64,000 nucleotides of DNA from Siderastrea siderea (lineage: Eukaryota; Cnidaria; Anthozoa; Scleractinia; Rhizangiidae), in the NCBI GenBank assembly GCA_964030785.1, contig OZ034972.1, positions 17,570,683 through 17,634,682 on the forward strand, in the 5' to 3' direction. The position numbers and the translations under genes were made by a program. Under the pieces are notes generated by a model, which did not search any database, had not been told where the DNA came from, and worked only from the letters and a program-made list of their open reading frames with translations. Position 1 is the stretch's first letter, and every line of letters starts with the position of its first letter. Below are positions 12,816 through 24,800 of this stretch, piece after piece.

Positions 12816-15800
12816 AATCGAGTAAAAAGCATGCCTTGTTAGAAAAGATCATGCCATTGTGTGACTTGTGGAAGTCTTGTGTGACTAGTCACGTAGCAAA
12901 CTGTCAAAAAAGCCAGAAACATTGCATGTGCTGATGTACCATGTGGCACTAATTTTTTCCGGATTCAAATTTTTGGGATTTTCGCGGTCTTTTCACGATC
13001 CGCAAAAAAAGTTCCTGCGAAAAAAATAATTCTCGCACAAATTTACTCCATTGTCGAAATTTATATACAAACATCGCCTTTTACATGTGATGTAATATTA
13101 GGTTGGTGCCCATTTACTTAAACCGTCTCTTTCATTCAAAAATGAAACGAAATTAGAAGCAAAACATTCAGAAATAAAACAATGAAATTGCAGTCGGTAC
13201 ATTACAAGTATTAAGCTGTTAAAAGCTTTAAAGAAAAGGATCGTCTGAAGGTACTCCATTGATTAACTGATTTAACGTGTTATACGTCTGCATATTGTTC
13301 ACCTGCATTCGATTGTTTACACTCAAAAAACGAGAATGTTATAATTCCAAATAGAAGGCGGCTTCCAGAAAATCGCAAAAATTAATTTCAAGGAAGAATA
13401 AACAGTTTCCCCAATCGCAAAAATTAGTCCTGCAAAACACACAAAAAAATCGCCATTTCCAAAATGAAACTCCCACTTCACTGAAGCCACATAAAAATCT
13501 GTGGTTGTGTTCAGTGAATAAATTTTGTTTTGATGTGAAAGTAAGATACAAAATTGGGTGAAAATAATATTAAGGGATGTTTGTTATGTAGAGAGGTGGT
13601 AATGAACGAACAAATCGTTGGAATTTTAAATGAGCGAATTCTAGAATAATAGTGGAGTGGTTCGCTTGTGTAGTTAACAACGTGAATTTTATCACGTGGA
13701 GTACATGTGATCAAGTCAAGGCCAAATTTTGCTTTAATAGCTCCGGGTGGTTGGGGGGGGGGGATTTTATCACACGGCCATGTAGTCATGTGATAATCCT
13801 TAGTGTGAGTCGTTTCACATATATAGAACGTGTTATGTTGATTGAGTGTGAGATCAGGTTACTGTTTTGTGTAAACAAGTGATGTTTTGTCACATACAAA
13901 CATGTGATGACACAAAGTTCAATGGCGAGTCACGAGACTTTCATAAGACTGTCATAAGTTCGTTTTTGGCACTTTATTTGGCTTTCGTGGCGGCTAGAAT
14001 TGTGTAACAAAGGGAGAAACTTAAAAGGAAATTTATGCATTTTTTGTTATCTGAAAAATGATAACCAATTTTGGTGTCGATAAAACTGTGAAACGAATCT
14101 TGCGTGGAGCTACTGCATTTTTGTCTTCGTATTGGAGGTGATAATTGTTTTGATTTGATTTGATTGTCGTGCTGATCTTTCCGCTCAAACTTTGTACAAA
14201 CAATCCTGCTATAACCGCCACGCAGCCTAACCAGAAACCCATTTCTCTGGTAAGCCGCCTCTAACTTTGCGCTTAGCTAGTCGCACATACAAGCAACGTT
14301 ATGCCACCCATACAATCTTTTTCCTTGTCGACCTTGTGCCTTTGACGGACCTAGTGATTGAGTGGCATGGCCATTAATTTTAAAACCTACCAAAAGGTGT
14401 GAACAATAAGTCGTTTAAGTTCGAAATGCACGATTCTGCCCTTTTTGTACCTTCAAACCATTTGCCATCTATTTACCATCATTTACTATGGGACATCCCT
14501 GCACAGAAGTCACGTTATTTCTCCCACTCTAAAGTTGAACCACATAACTCCAAACGTAAGTTATGCGCATGTGTATAAAGGATTTGTTCCAATTCTCGTC
14601 TACCAAAACAAACGAAGCTGACAAATATTTACTAGACCAAACATCATAAATATCAGTTAACCCACAACTAGAACTCGCTTCCACTCACGTGTAAACCAGG
14701 TTTGTGCTGACGATTCGTTTTCTAAGGAACTCTACCTCAAGGAAGCCAGCCATTTCTACTTGATATATAAATATCCAACGTCAAGCAATAATTATCTGGA
14801 CACTTTCGTCGTGTCGCTTTAGTAGCGGAATTTTCCGTGCATTCTCATTTGCATTTTTGTTCCAGCCCCGACAACTGGCCTTTTGGTAAAATTCGACAGT
14901 CATCGGGAATGCCGAACATGTGCACCCAAAAACCAACCAACCAAAGAACCAACCTTCCCAGAAACTTGAGGCTGCATGCCGACTAAGGCTATTTTGCAGA
15001 CAAAATAGCTCAACAACTCAATAATTTTGCTTCCAGGCGATTTGGGCTAACTAGTTTCCTGACAATAATGTCCAAAAAAAGGAAACTCAAAACAAAACAT
15101 TCTGCTAAACCAGACAATAGGCAAGTGAAAACAAAAAAGGGTCGGTGATGCATACCAAATGAGGGTCCTAAGGACAGCAAATAGGAAAAAATAACTTAGC
15201 AAATCTTGCTTTCGGGAGATTTGGGCTAAACGTTTTTTTGTTGTTGTTGTTGTTGTTTTTTCCATTGACCAAAAATAAAACATTGTTCTGAATCAGGAAA
15301 TAGGCAAGTGAAAACAAAAAGGTTGGTGGTACATGCCAAATGGGTATGAAACAAAAGAATCGCATGCACTTGAGGGACCCCCCCTGTTGCTTCCAACAAA
15401 TTAATGACAAAATTCAAGCGAGGTCAACCCAGTCGCTTCAAACAAAACTCATAACAAAATTAAGCGAGACCACCCCTGTCACTTCAAACAAGCTCGATTA
15501 ACAAATTCAAGTGAGGTCACTCCAAGCAAATTAACTGCCAGTGAATGCACTCGAGATCATCCCGGTAGCCCCAAACAAATTAGTAACAAATTTAAGCGAG
15601 GTCACCCCTAGTCACTTGAAACAAATTCATAACAAATTAAACAAGCGAAGTGACCAGTGAATATATAACCAAAAGAAAAACTAAACTAGCAAAATATTCG
15701 AGGAAACGAGAACACAGAAAGGTGTAAAAGTTTGTACAGAACCTACCAACTAGGGCTGTACTAATTGGCCTTGCAGTTGTGGTTGTGCAGCTAGTTGTGT

Positions 15801-18800
15801 GTCTGGTTGTGCAGCCAGTTGTGCGGCTGGTTGGACAATTGGCTGTGGGTCTTGTTGTTGCAGAGCTGGCTTGATAGCTGCCTGAACATTGGCATCTAAC
15901 GGAACTTGTGCCATAACAGGAAGAAAAAACTGGCACAGCGATGGAAGCAAAAAATAGCGTAATTTCCTTGCAAGGGTCCCAAGACCTAGTAAACTTTATT
16001 GAACTAGGCTCAATTACGAAGTGGGCTGCTCCTAAATAGAAGGAGGAGGTCTGTAGGTATGCCACGCATTCCCCGGGACACACCGGGAATGTAAGGTAGC
16101 GTGTGGTTGTTGTATGTAGGCTCTTTGTGTGTACTGTTTCCCTAGTGAGAATAGAACTGTTATTATGTGACACATTCTCTTTTAATAATTTAATTGTTCA
16201 TTACATGTGTACCATTGCCATTTTCATGGATCAGCTCAACAGCTCATATGTATTTTATTTTTAAGTTTTGCATGCTTGAAGATTCTTAAGGGTGTTTTTT
16301 TGTTTTAGTTCTGGTTCATTTGTGATCGCCAAGGCAGAGAACGTTTCTCGTGGAACAAAAATTGTGATCCATCTGAAAGAAGAACACAAGAATTTTTCCC
16401 TCAAAACTGTAGTTGAAGGTTAGTTTTAAATAGTCAATACAAGAGACCTTTTCACAATTCTCAAATGGACTAGCTTGATTTTGTGACCTATGTTTGAAGG
16501 TTTTTGTTAAGGAAGGGGGCCAACTTTGGCAAAGATTCCAAGAAAAGTTCTCCAAATTTGCTTAGATCTTGCATGTCCTGTAGATTTGTACTGAAAGCTG
16601 TGTACTGGCCAATATTTCTGTGGTGACATGTTTAGAAAGTTCACCTTCCGGCAAAAATAAATACAAAAAACGTTTTAGCCCCGAATATCTATCAGAAGTA
16701 AAGTTAAATAAAGTTCAGTTAATGTTAAATAATAGCTGATTCTTGTTCCTTGCAGATACTATCAAGAAGTACAGTAACTTTGTGGGCTTCCCTATATACC
16801 TTGATGGAGCATGCATTAACACCATTCAGGTTCTTAATAAATTATTTAGTTTTGTTGGTACCACAAAGAAGAGGGTGCAGGGAGCTGGATGGGTCCCCCC
16901 TCCGCCTGCACTTACTGTAGAGTAAAAAAGTTTGTGTCAACCTGATGTGGTACATGTCATCCCTTCTAGAGTTGGTTTATTCTTGAAATTAACACACAAG
17001 GACTCAGTGGGCCTTCTTCCCAGGTGGTACACCTGTTTCCACTTAGGGCAGCTAGAAAGGGTGTTTTAATTGTTATGATCCTTTTGAAACAAGGAAAGAT
17101 TACGAAGAGTTATTTCTGACCATGAGGGTAAACTACTGTATGAATATCTTGACAACTCTTTTGTCGGGCAATGCTTTAAGGCTGGTTGTGACATCATGGC
17201 CATTACCATGGCAACAATAAAGGTCCACAAAAAGAACCTCCAAATATCAGTTTTTGCCAATTATCTGAAAAACTAAGTCAGTGACCTACCCTTTTTGTTG
17301 CATTTTTGGAAAGCTCCTAAGTTCTTCAACTTCTCTGATGATATGAATTGCTGTTGAATTTCTTTATGATGGCCGATTTACCTTATCAACTCAGTTGATA
17401 AAGCCAGCTTTCCCAAAATTAATTATGTATCCTCAACCACTGTCTTGGCCTTGTTTTTGTGTTGGAATTTGGAGATTTAATTCACAGGAATTAATTTCAC
17501 CAATGTAGTGTAGCCAGTAGAGTTCACAAAAGCATGCAGAAGTATAAACTTGCGGATTGTACAACCAGTGAAATCGTTTCTGTGGGATTATTGATTGATT
17601 AATTGCTGAGATGTTCAGGATCGTGTTTACTGTTATCAAGTAATGCTGTTGTCAAAATAATTATTAGCCATGGTTACACAAGGCAACTTTACGTAGGTAA
17701 ATATGAGGTTTCCCTGGGGAAGGTTGCATTTTTCTGTGTAACCGATTTTACCTCAGGAAAATTTTCATGGTAAGGTGGCTGAGAACAAAAGAAAATGCCC
17801 CAAGCAAAACCCTAGGTGGATTAAAGGGTCGTTCAGTTTCCCCAGGTAAACCTACCAACGACAGGCCGAGTTTTGGTCACTGCACGTCCAGTACGTCACC
17901 AGGTAGTTGACGTAATTTTCGAAGTGGTGAATTTTAATGGAATGCTGAGGTTTCCAGCATGTTTTAGTTTAGTTTTGTCAAAAATTTCTTCATCTCAGGA
18001 AAAGTAAAAACTGTCCGACAATTTGGCATTGTATTCGTTGCAAATGGTTTCTTTGCCTTCATGTTCGGTTGATAAGGAAAAACATTACGGGTGAAAGAGC
18101 TAGGCATCGCTGCAAAAGTTGCTCTGCCGGAAATTTCCTCCTTGAATTTTTTGGATACATGTAACCGTAATTACCGGAGTAAATTAAAACTCCCAGCTGT
18201 TTTACCATGGGAAAATTATACTGGGGAAGTCATGTTTACCCAAGGTGAGGTAACCACAGCAATTGTGTCACACCATCTCGGTCTTTTTTCATCTGCTGGT
18301 TTGTATGTTAAAGGGGCATGGTCACGCTGTTTTAGTTCAATTCAAAAATCAAAAATATGTCCTCACGTCAATGAACGCCCACAATTAATGGTCTAGTTTT
18401 GTTACCAAAGACTAGTATATTACTTCACTGAAGCTATTTCTTGTCGTCTGTTGCTACGGATGGTACAGATGGAAATGGATTCCAACTTGAAAAAATTGGG
18501 CTAAACTTTTCAAAATCTTTAAGCGTGTTGACATTAAATCGATATCAAATGGTCATGGTTTGTTTTCTCTCAATGAAATTAAGTTATATGTTCCTTGAAA
18601 TGTTCAAACACAATGTTGGGCGTGGATAAAGTTAGTTAAACTCATCGTCAATAGATGAGCTTGGGAATTGGTGCCTTAAAAGTTAGCGGGGGCCTGATGC
18701 AATCCAGGCATAGCAGGGAGGTGACCATGGCAACCCTGGAAGCGGGAACCACCCTGCATGCAGCCGCTAAAAAGGCACCGTCACACAGAAATATATTCAG

Positions 18801-21800
18801 TGGAATAATAACCTACCTGACCATACTTACCTAGACAAGAACCAGACAGAAAGGGGGGCGGGAAGGGTTGGGAGCAAGAATCTGCAACGATTCACTAGCC
18901 CCAAAGCCGATTAGAGTAATCCACGACAATCAGCTCTAATGCCAGGCAAATGAAAAGCAACACTCTTATGAACTCCCTGCAAAAGGCCCCGGGCCACCCC
19001 GCAACTTATACATGCCAAACGGGTAAAGCTGCTGACCACAATGACTTGAGTTTATCTTCGCCTAAATAAAATTTAGCCACATTTAAACTCATCATCAATG
19101 GATGAGCTTGGGAATTGGTGCCTTAAAAGTTAGCGGGGGCCTGATGCAATCCAGGCATAGCAGGGAGGTAACCATGGCAACCCTGGAAGCGGGAACCACC
19201 CAAATTATAGTAACTCCAAGTGCTTGGAGAACGGAGGGACCCGCGGACAGGGTAACATGGGACCTCCAAGCCCCCAAAGAACTCCAAGCATGCAGAGGTT
19301 CAAACATGCTGAATGCAAGCAAAACTAAGAAGTTAAGTGAGCGTGAATCCAGCTAAGATTCATGACATGCAAAGCAAAAAGACCATAGATCTGCCAAGAA
19401 GAAGCAGCTTCTCCTTGGTTCAAGCAAACAAACACACTTACCCATCTGAAAAGCCGGATGGAACCACGCAACCAGACAGTGCAAGTCATGCGACAGAAAC
19501 CAGGGGTAAGCGCTGTGAAACGACAGGAGAGTGACCACACAATTCAAGCCACCTTCTGGGACAGCGGCGCCAAGGCCTCAGAAGGAGTCCGGATGTAAAG
19601 CTGGTAGGTATTGCTTGACCAATGACCCAACTCCTGGATTAATTGGTCTGGGATTCCCTGACGAGCCACAACAGTAGCTGTCCCTATGCGGAAGCTGTGT
19701 ACTGGAGAAATTCCCTTCAATTCCAGCAGAGGCCATGATTTGCCGAAGCCAACTGGAGAAGAGTGCACCGGAGAGGGGCTGGCCATTTTGGAGCAAAAAA
19801 AAGAGGGCAAGGAGCACCCCCCTGAGTGCCAGATAAGCCATTAACGCCTGGATAGCACACAAAGGCGATCTGCCACGACCAATGTGAATGAAGCAGCCTT
19901 TGCGGAAAGGGTCCGTCTTGGAAGCTTTAATCTTGACATGCATGGTAGAAGGATCAGACGCTGAGTCCACAGAAATATCTTTAACTCCCAAGTGGATCAA
20001 AGGAGAAAAGCTAGCCAAGGAAGGTGCGGTAAACACGCGGCCCAAACCATACAGTGATCAGGGAGCTGGAGGTCCAGGGATTTCCAAATCACCAACATAA
20101 GGTTGTCAGTTATTGGCAAGTGATTGGAAGACGGAGAGCCCTACAAACATTTAATCCCTCGGAGAACCCCTTGCAAATGAAGGCAACCCACCAAAGGGTC
20201 CGAAAATCCCTGATCAATATGCATAGCCCTCCTGCCAGACAGATAGACCTTGATGGAATTCAGCTGGATGGAGGAGGCCAGGTATGTTGCAAATAAACAG
20301 AGTGTCCACTCGTCAGCTGGACAGGGGTACCGGAGGGATGAAGCTTCCCTAGCTGGCGACAAAACAAGGTGAACTTGGCCTGGGCCAATGAATACGACTT
20401 GTGGGTAGAAGGAGCCAAACCCTGCGACAACAAGGAGGAACACTGCTGCTCTAAGGAGGGGATGTCACGTCCACCAGGAGTTGGGGAGGGATCGAAGTAG
20501 GATTGGGCTGGGTGTCCGGAGCTAGGTGCCTGAATTCCTGCCAACGAAAGCAAGACATTGCGTCAGCAACTCAATTGTTAACTCCTGGGACATGCTGAGC
20601 TGAAAAGGAGGAACTATGGCGAGCAGCCGACAAGAGGAGATTGCGCAACAACCGCATGAGGCAAGGAACTTTCGATGTCCTAGAATTCAAAATATGAACG
20701 ACGCTGTCATTGTCTGAACGAAACAATACATGCTACTTGCACCACTGAGGACCCCAGACATTGGCTGCCACAACCACCAGAAACAGCTCCTTTAAGCAAT
20801 GGACTGAGGTTGCTGCGATGGAGTCCAGGGGCCTGCAAACCATGCACTGACCCTTAAGGTATGCCCCAAAACCAAGGGACCCAGCTGCGTCCCTCGACAT
20901 CTGCCACAGGTGACATTCCCGGGAAGAGCCAGAAGCACACACCATGCCAATGACTCAGGAACTGGTGCCACCACTGAAGATCCAGGTGAAACTCACGATT
21001 AAGGTGGATAGGATGATCCTTTTTCTGAAAACAACACGAAAGGTCAATCATGCGACACAGAAAGGTCCTGCCAGGCCAGACTACTTTCGCTGCATGATGC
21101 AAGTGGCCAATAAGTGACTCGAGCTCCTGTCTATTGCACCATTTCTGAGGTAGCCAAGAGGCAATCAATTCCTGTAAGGCCGAGAGTTTATCTGCTGGGA
21201 GCGGAGCCACCTGATTGATTGAATCAAGTTCGATGCCCAAACTCGTTAGAACCGGCGCAGGGCCAACACACTTGTCAGGATGGAGGGGGAGCCCCAGTCG
21301 CCCACAAGCAGCCAGGGCTGTGTTCAGGTCATGCGCACATTGAGGGGAGTCTGGTGGGCCCACCGTGATGAAAGGTAATGCAAAAGGTCTGGGATCCCAT
21401 AAGAATCCACTCCACCAGGTCTGTGACTGAATTAAAAATATAGGGCGCTGACTGGAGCCCAAAGGGGAGAGCCAAATCAACAAAATAATGATCCCACCAT
21501 TGATCCCTCAGTCCGAGGGACACACTGCTATATTCCGGTATGCTGCTTCAACATCAAATTCAACATCAAAATTTGGCCGAGAAACTAAACAAATGACTTG
21601 ATCAACCGTAACATAGTGCAACGTAAAATCGTCAGGTTTGATCCCATCATTAACGCTAGCCCCTCCCGGGGAAGAAAGATCCATGATCAGGTGCCACTTC
21701 CCAGGTTGACGCTTCTTTGGAATCACCCCGAAACTACTGACATGGAGATTTGGAAAAGGTGGAACCCTGAAGGGGCCTGCCACCCGGCCTAGTGAAACTT

Positions 21801-24800
21801 CATTAGCCAAATAATCATCAATCACACTGGGGTGCAAGTAAGCAGAGGGCTTGTTCCTCTTAGCAGATTTAAGTGATTGGGTCGGGAGGAAATCAAGCTT
21901 GAATCCGTTACGAAGCCCCTCCAACACATATTCCACTTGCGGATGACTAGGGTGACGTCTCAACTCCCACACGAACTGATCCACCCACAACAGAAAGACT
22001 TTTGAAATGGGAGGTAATGGTACTAGAAGAGAAACAAAAGGGAGAGGAAAATAACTAACGAAGCAGAAGGGAAAGAAAAAAATAAAGATAAATAAATAAA
22101 TAATAATCATAATCATAACAATACCTAGGGAGGGCAGCCCAACCCAGAAGGGAGAAAAACACCGTGCTAACCAACTAGTAGAACAAAATAAAGGTTTTAA
22201 TAAACAATCACTGTTAAGGCCTGGAGAGAAACAATTGGGGCCAGCAAAAGGTACAAAAGAAGCAAAATCAAACCACTAGATAAAAGTTCAAAATGCCCGG
22301 CACAGTCAGAAATTCATTTAGGATTTCCACGACTTGCTGCTGGACCGCACAGACTGAACTGGTGACTGAGACCACCCAAATCCATGAACTTCCCAGTCAC
22401 GATCTGGCCTACCAATTTTCCCGAAATCGGCGAAAAACCAGGGCCAAAGATGAATGGCTGGTGGAGGGTTGGCTGTGGGAGAATGGAAGCCAGAGGAAGT
22501 GTCGATCCGGCGACGGCCATATTGGCCGAAGGCACAACCACTGGCGAGGGCAAGGGGTTGAAAAAGTTGATACAAAAGAAGGAGCAACAGGCAGCCCACC
22601 TTGCACAGAAGAAGCTTGGACAGCTAAAGATCCAGCAGAACTGACAAAACCAGCTCCCGAAGCAACCAACACCAGCGCTTGAGAGTGCAATGCGGAAACG
22701 CCCCCCGAGGAAGATCGCAACGCAAGAGCTGCGATGTTCACTTGAAATGGCGCTGAGAAGACGGGAGAAGTTTCTAACGAAGAAATCGCCTGTTCCGCAG
22801 CTAAAGCAGACTTTACAGCCTGCACCACCATGGCCAAAAACTCAGGAGACGGCTGCAAAGAACTCGACGCAGAAGACACCGGCGGGACATTGTTGCCGTC
22901 AGCTGGATTTTCCGAAGTCGAGACAACGGTGAGAGGAAATGCCTCAGCGCCCACAGCTGCCTGGCTATTACGTGTATTGCGCGGCATTGTCGATGAAAAG
23001 GAAGCGAAGGTCAGCGAAAAAAGCAAGAATCCGCAACGATTCACTAGCCCCAAAGCTGTTTAGAGTGATCCGCAACAATCAGCTCTAATGCCAGGCTCAT
23101 GAAAAGCAACACTCTTATGAACTCCCTGCACAAGGCCCCAGGCCACCCCACAACTTATACATCCCTAACAGGGGCAAAGCTGCTGACCGCAATGACTCGA
23201 GTTTAACTTCATCTAAATAAAATTTAGCCACATCTACTTATAATTTTAGCACAGTTTTGACCAAAAATCTGTGAAATACTCGTGACTATTCCCCTTTAAG
23301 CTAAAAAATATGAGGGTTGAACTGGTTATCAACTTTGCACATGACATAATTGAGCCAGCCATACTATAGTCAAAACTTTACGTCACAAAGCACAAAGCAG
23401 GTTGGAAATAGTGGTCGAGAGGGGATGGAGGGAGGGTTGGGAGATCACAACATTATCAGGTGATCAAAATACCACTTAGAGAAGGGTGAGGATGAGGGAT
23501 AAATTGTAGGGAGGAATGATATGTAATGCTTCAAACGTGAGTCACCAGACAGACTCATATGTTGATTCATGCATATCCTAACAATTGTTAAAACCTGGGT
23601 GGCGGGGTGGGGTGCAACAGCCAGTTAAGACATCCATTGAGTTTTCTTGAAAAAAATAGTTGGTCTTCCTGGGGTAAAGACCCTAGGATTGGGCTTGTTT
23701 GAAAAAAAGGACTGTGGAATGCAGAAAACTGTGAACTGTGGATAATAGCTTCCAAGCCAAGCTTAGAAAAGCAAGACTTTGGGACTGCACGATCAGGAAT
23801 CGTGGACTATGGTATAGCATGAACTGTGATGATGGACTGTGGACTTTAGATCAAGGGACTTCAGAGTGTGGAATGTTGGTTTAGAACTGTGCACAGAGCA
23901 CTGGATTATGGCCTGTACATGACTATGGACTGTTGACTGAAAGCAATTTTGTAAACTGCTGCCTTTGGCTGTAAAGTATGGACTGTTCACTTTGAACACA
24001 CTGTAAAATTTGACCTGTGGAATGGACAATCCAATGCACTGTGAATTGTAGATTGTGAGCTGCTATGTTGATACTAAAATAAAGTCTTAATGGACTGGGT
24101 TGGGCACTGTGGTTTGTGGACTAGTGTTGACTGTGAATCATGGAATGTGACCTGCAGTCAGTGGACTGCTTCTTATCTTGAGCCATGCTAAAAGAGTTTC
24201 TTCAGATGTGGCAGTGAGAGGACTGGGGCCAGACAGCAGGGTTGTGATGCCCTCAGGGCTACTTGTTTAACATAGAAAGTAGAAATGTGGCAGCCATCAT
24301 GGCTTGCATATATTAGTGACAATTAGTGGTAATATCATTCCACGTTTTTTTATGCCGAATGTAGACTCTGACATCTCACTGTATTACTTAGTGAAGGCTC
24401 TTTGCTTCCTTTTTTCAGCCACTGTGGATGTTAGATCCTAAGAACATAACCACTGAAGATCATGAGGTTTGTATAAAATTATGCTTCCAGCCTTTGAATG
24501 AACAAACTTTATTGCAGTGTCTAAAGGCCTAAGCATTTCTGCTAATTAGGGACACCTATAACAAAGTTGAAAAACAAAAAGACTAATGACTAAAAATTAA
24601 AACTAACTTACTAATACAGGTAATTACATCAATGTTAAGAATCATTTACCATTTAAGATGTCTAAGTGGAGGTGTCATGTGGAACATAAATCACAATTAA
24701 TGGCGCAACTATTCGTTTATTCTAATAACTTTTTTAACTAAAAGGTCCTCGAATAAGGAGTTTTGATGTCTTTGGATATTATGGCCCCTGTGTGCCTACA

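Larger units (their letters stand above)
18636..23234 (-). mobile_element. Ngaro/PAT-type tyrosine-recombinase retrotransposon (about 4.6 kb, decayed)
   Basis: On the minus strand the order is A1 repeat (23234-23022), gag-like frame, reverse transcriptase, RNase H, tyrosine recombinase, B1 repeat (19201-19083), A2 repeat (19083-18873), a ~118-bp spacer and B2 repeat (18754-18636). The A1 ... B1 A2 B2 'split direct repeat' layout is the hallmark of PAT/Ngaro-like elements, which insert by recombinase rather than by an integrase or endonuclease. DIRS proper has inverted repeats instead. Several frameshifts, an in-frame stop in RNase H and loss of the RT catalytic aspartates mean it is not autonomous. 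It lies antisense within the TRAP1 intron between the INTIQ and PLWMLDPK exons. Confidence 0.85.
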
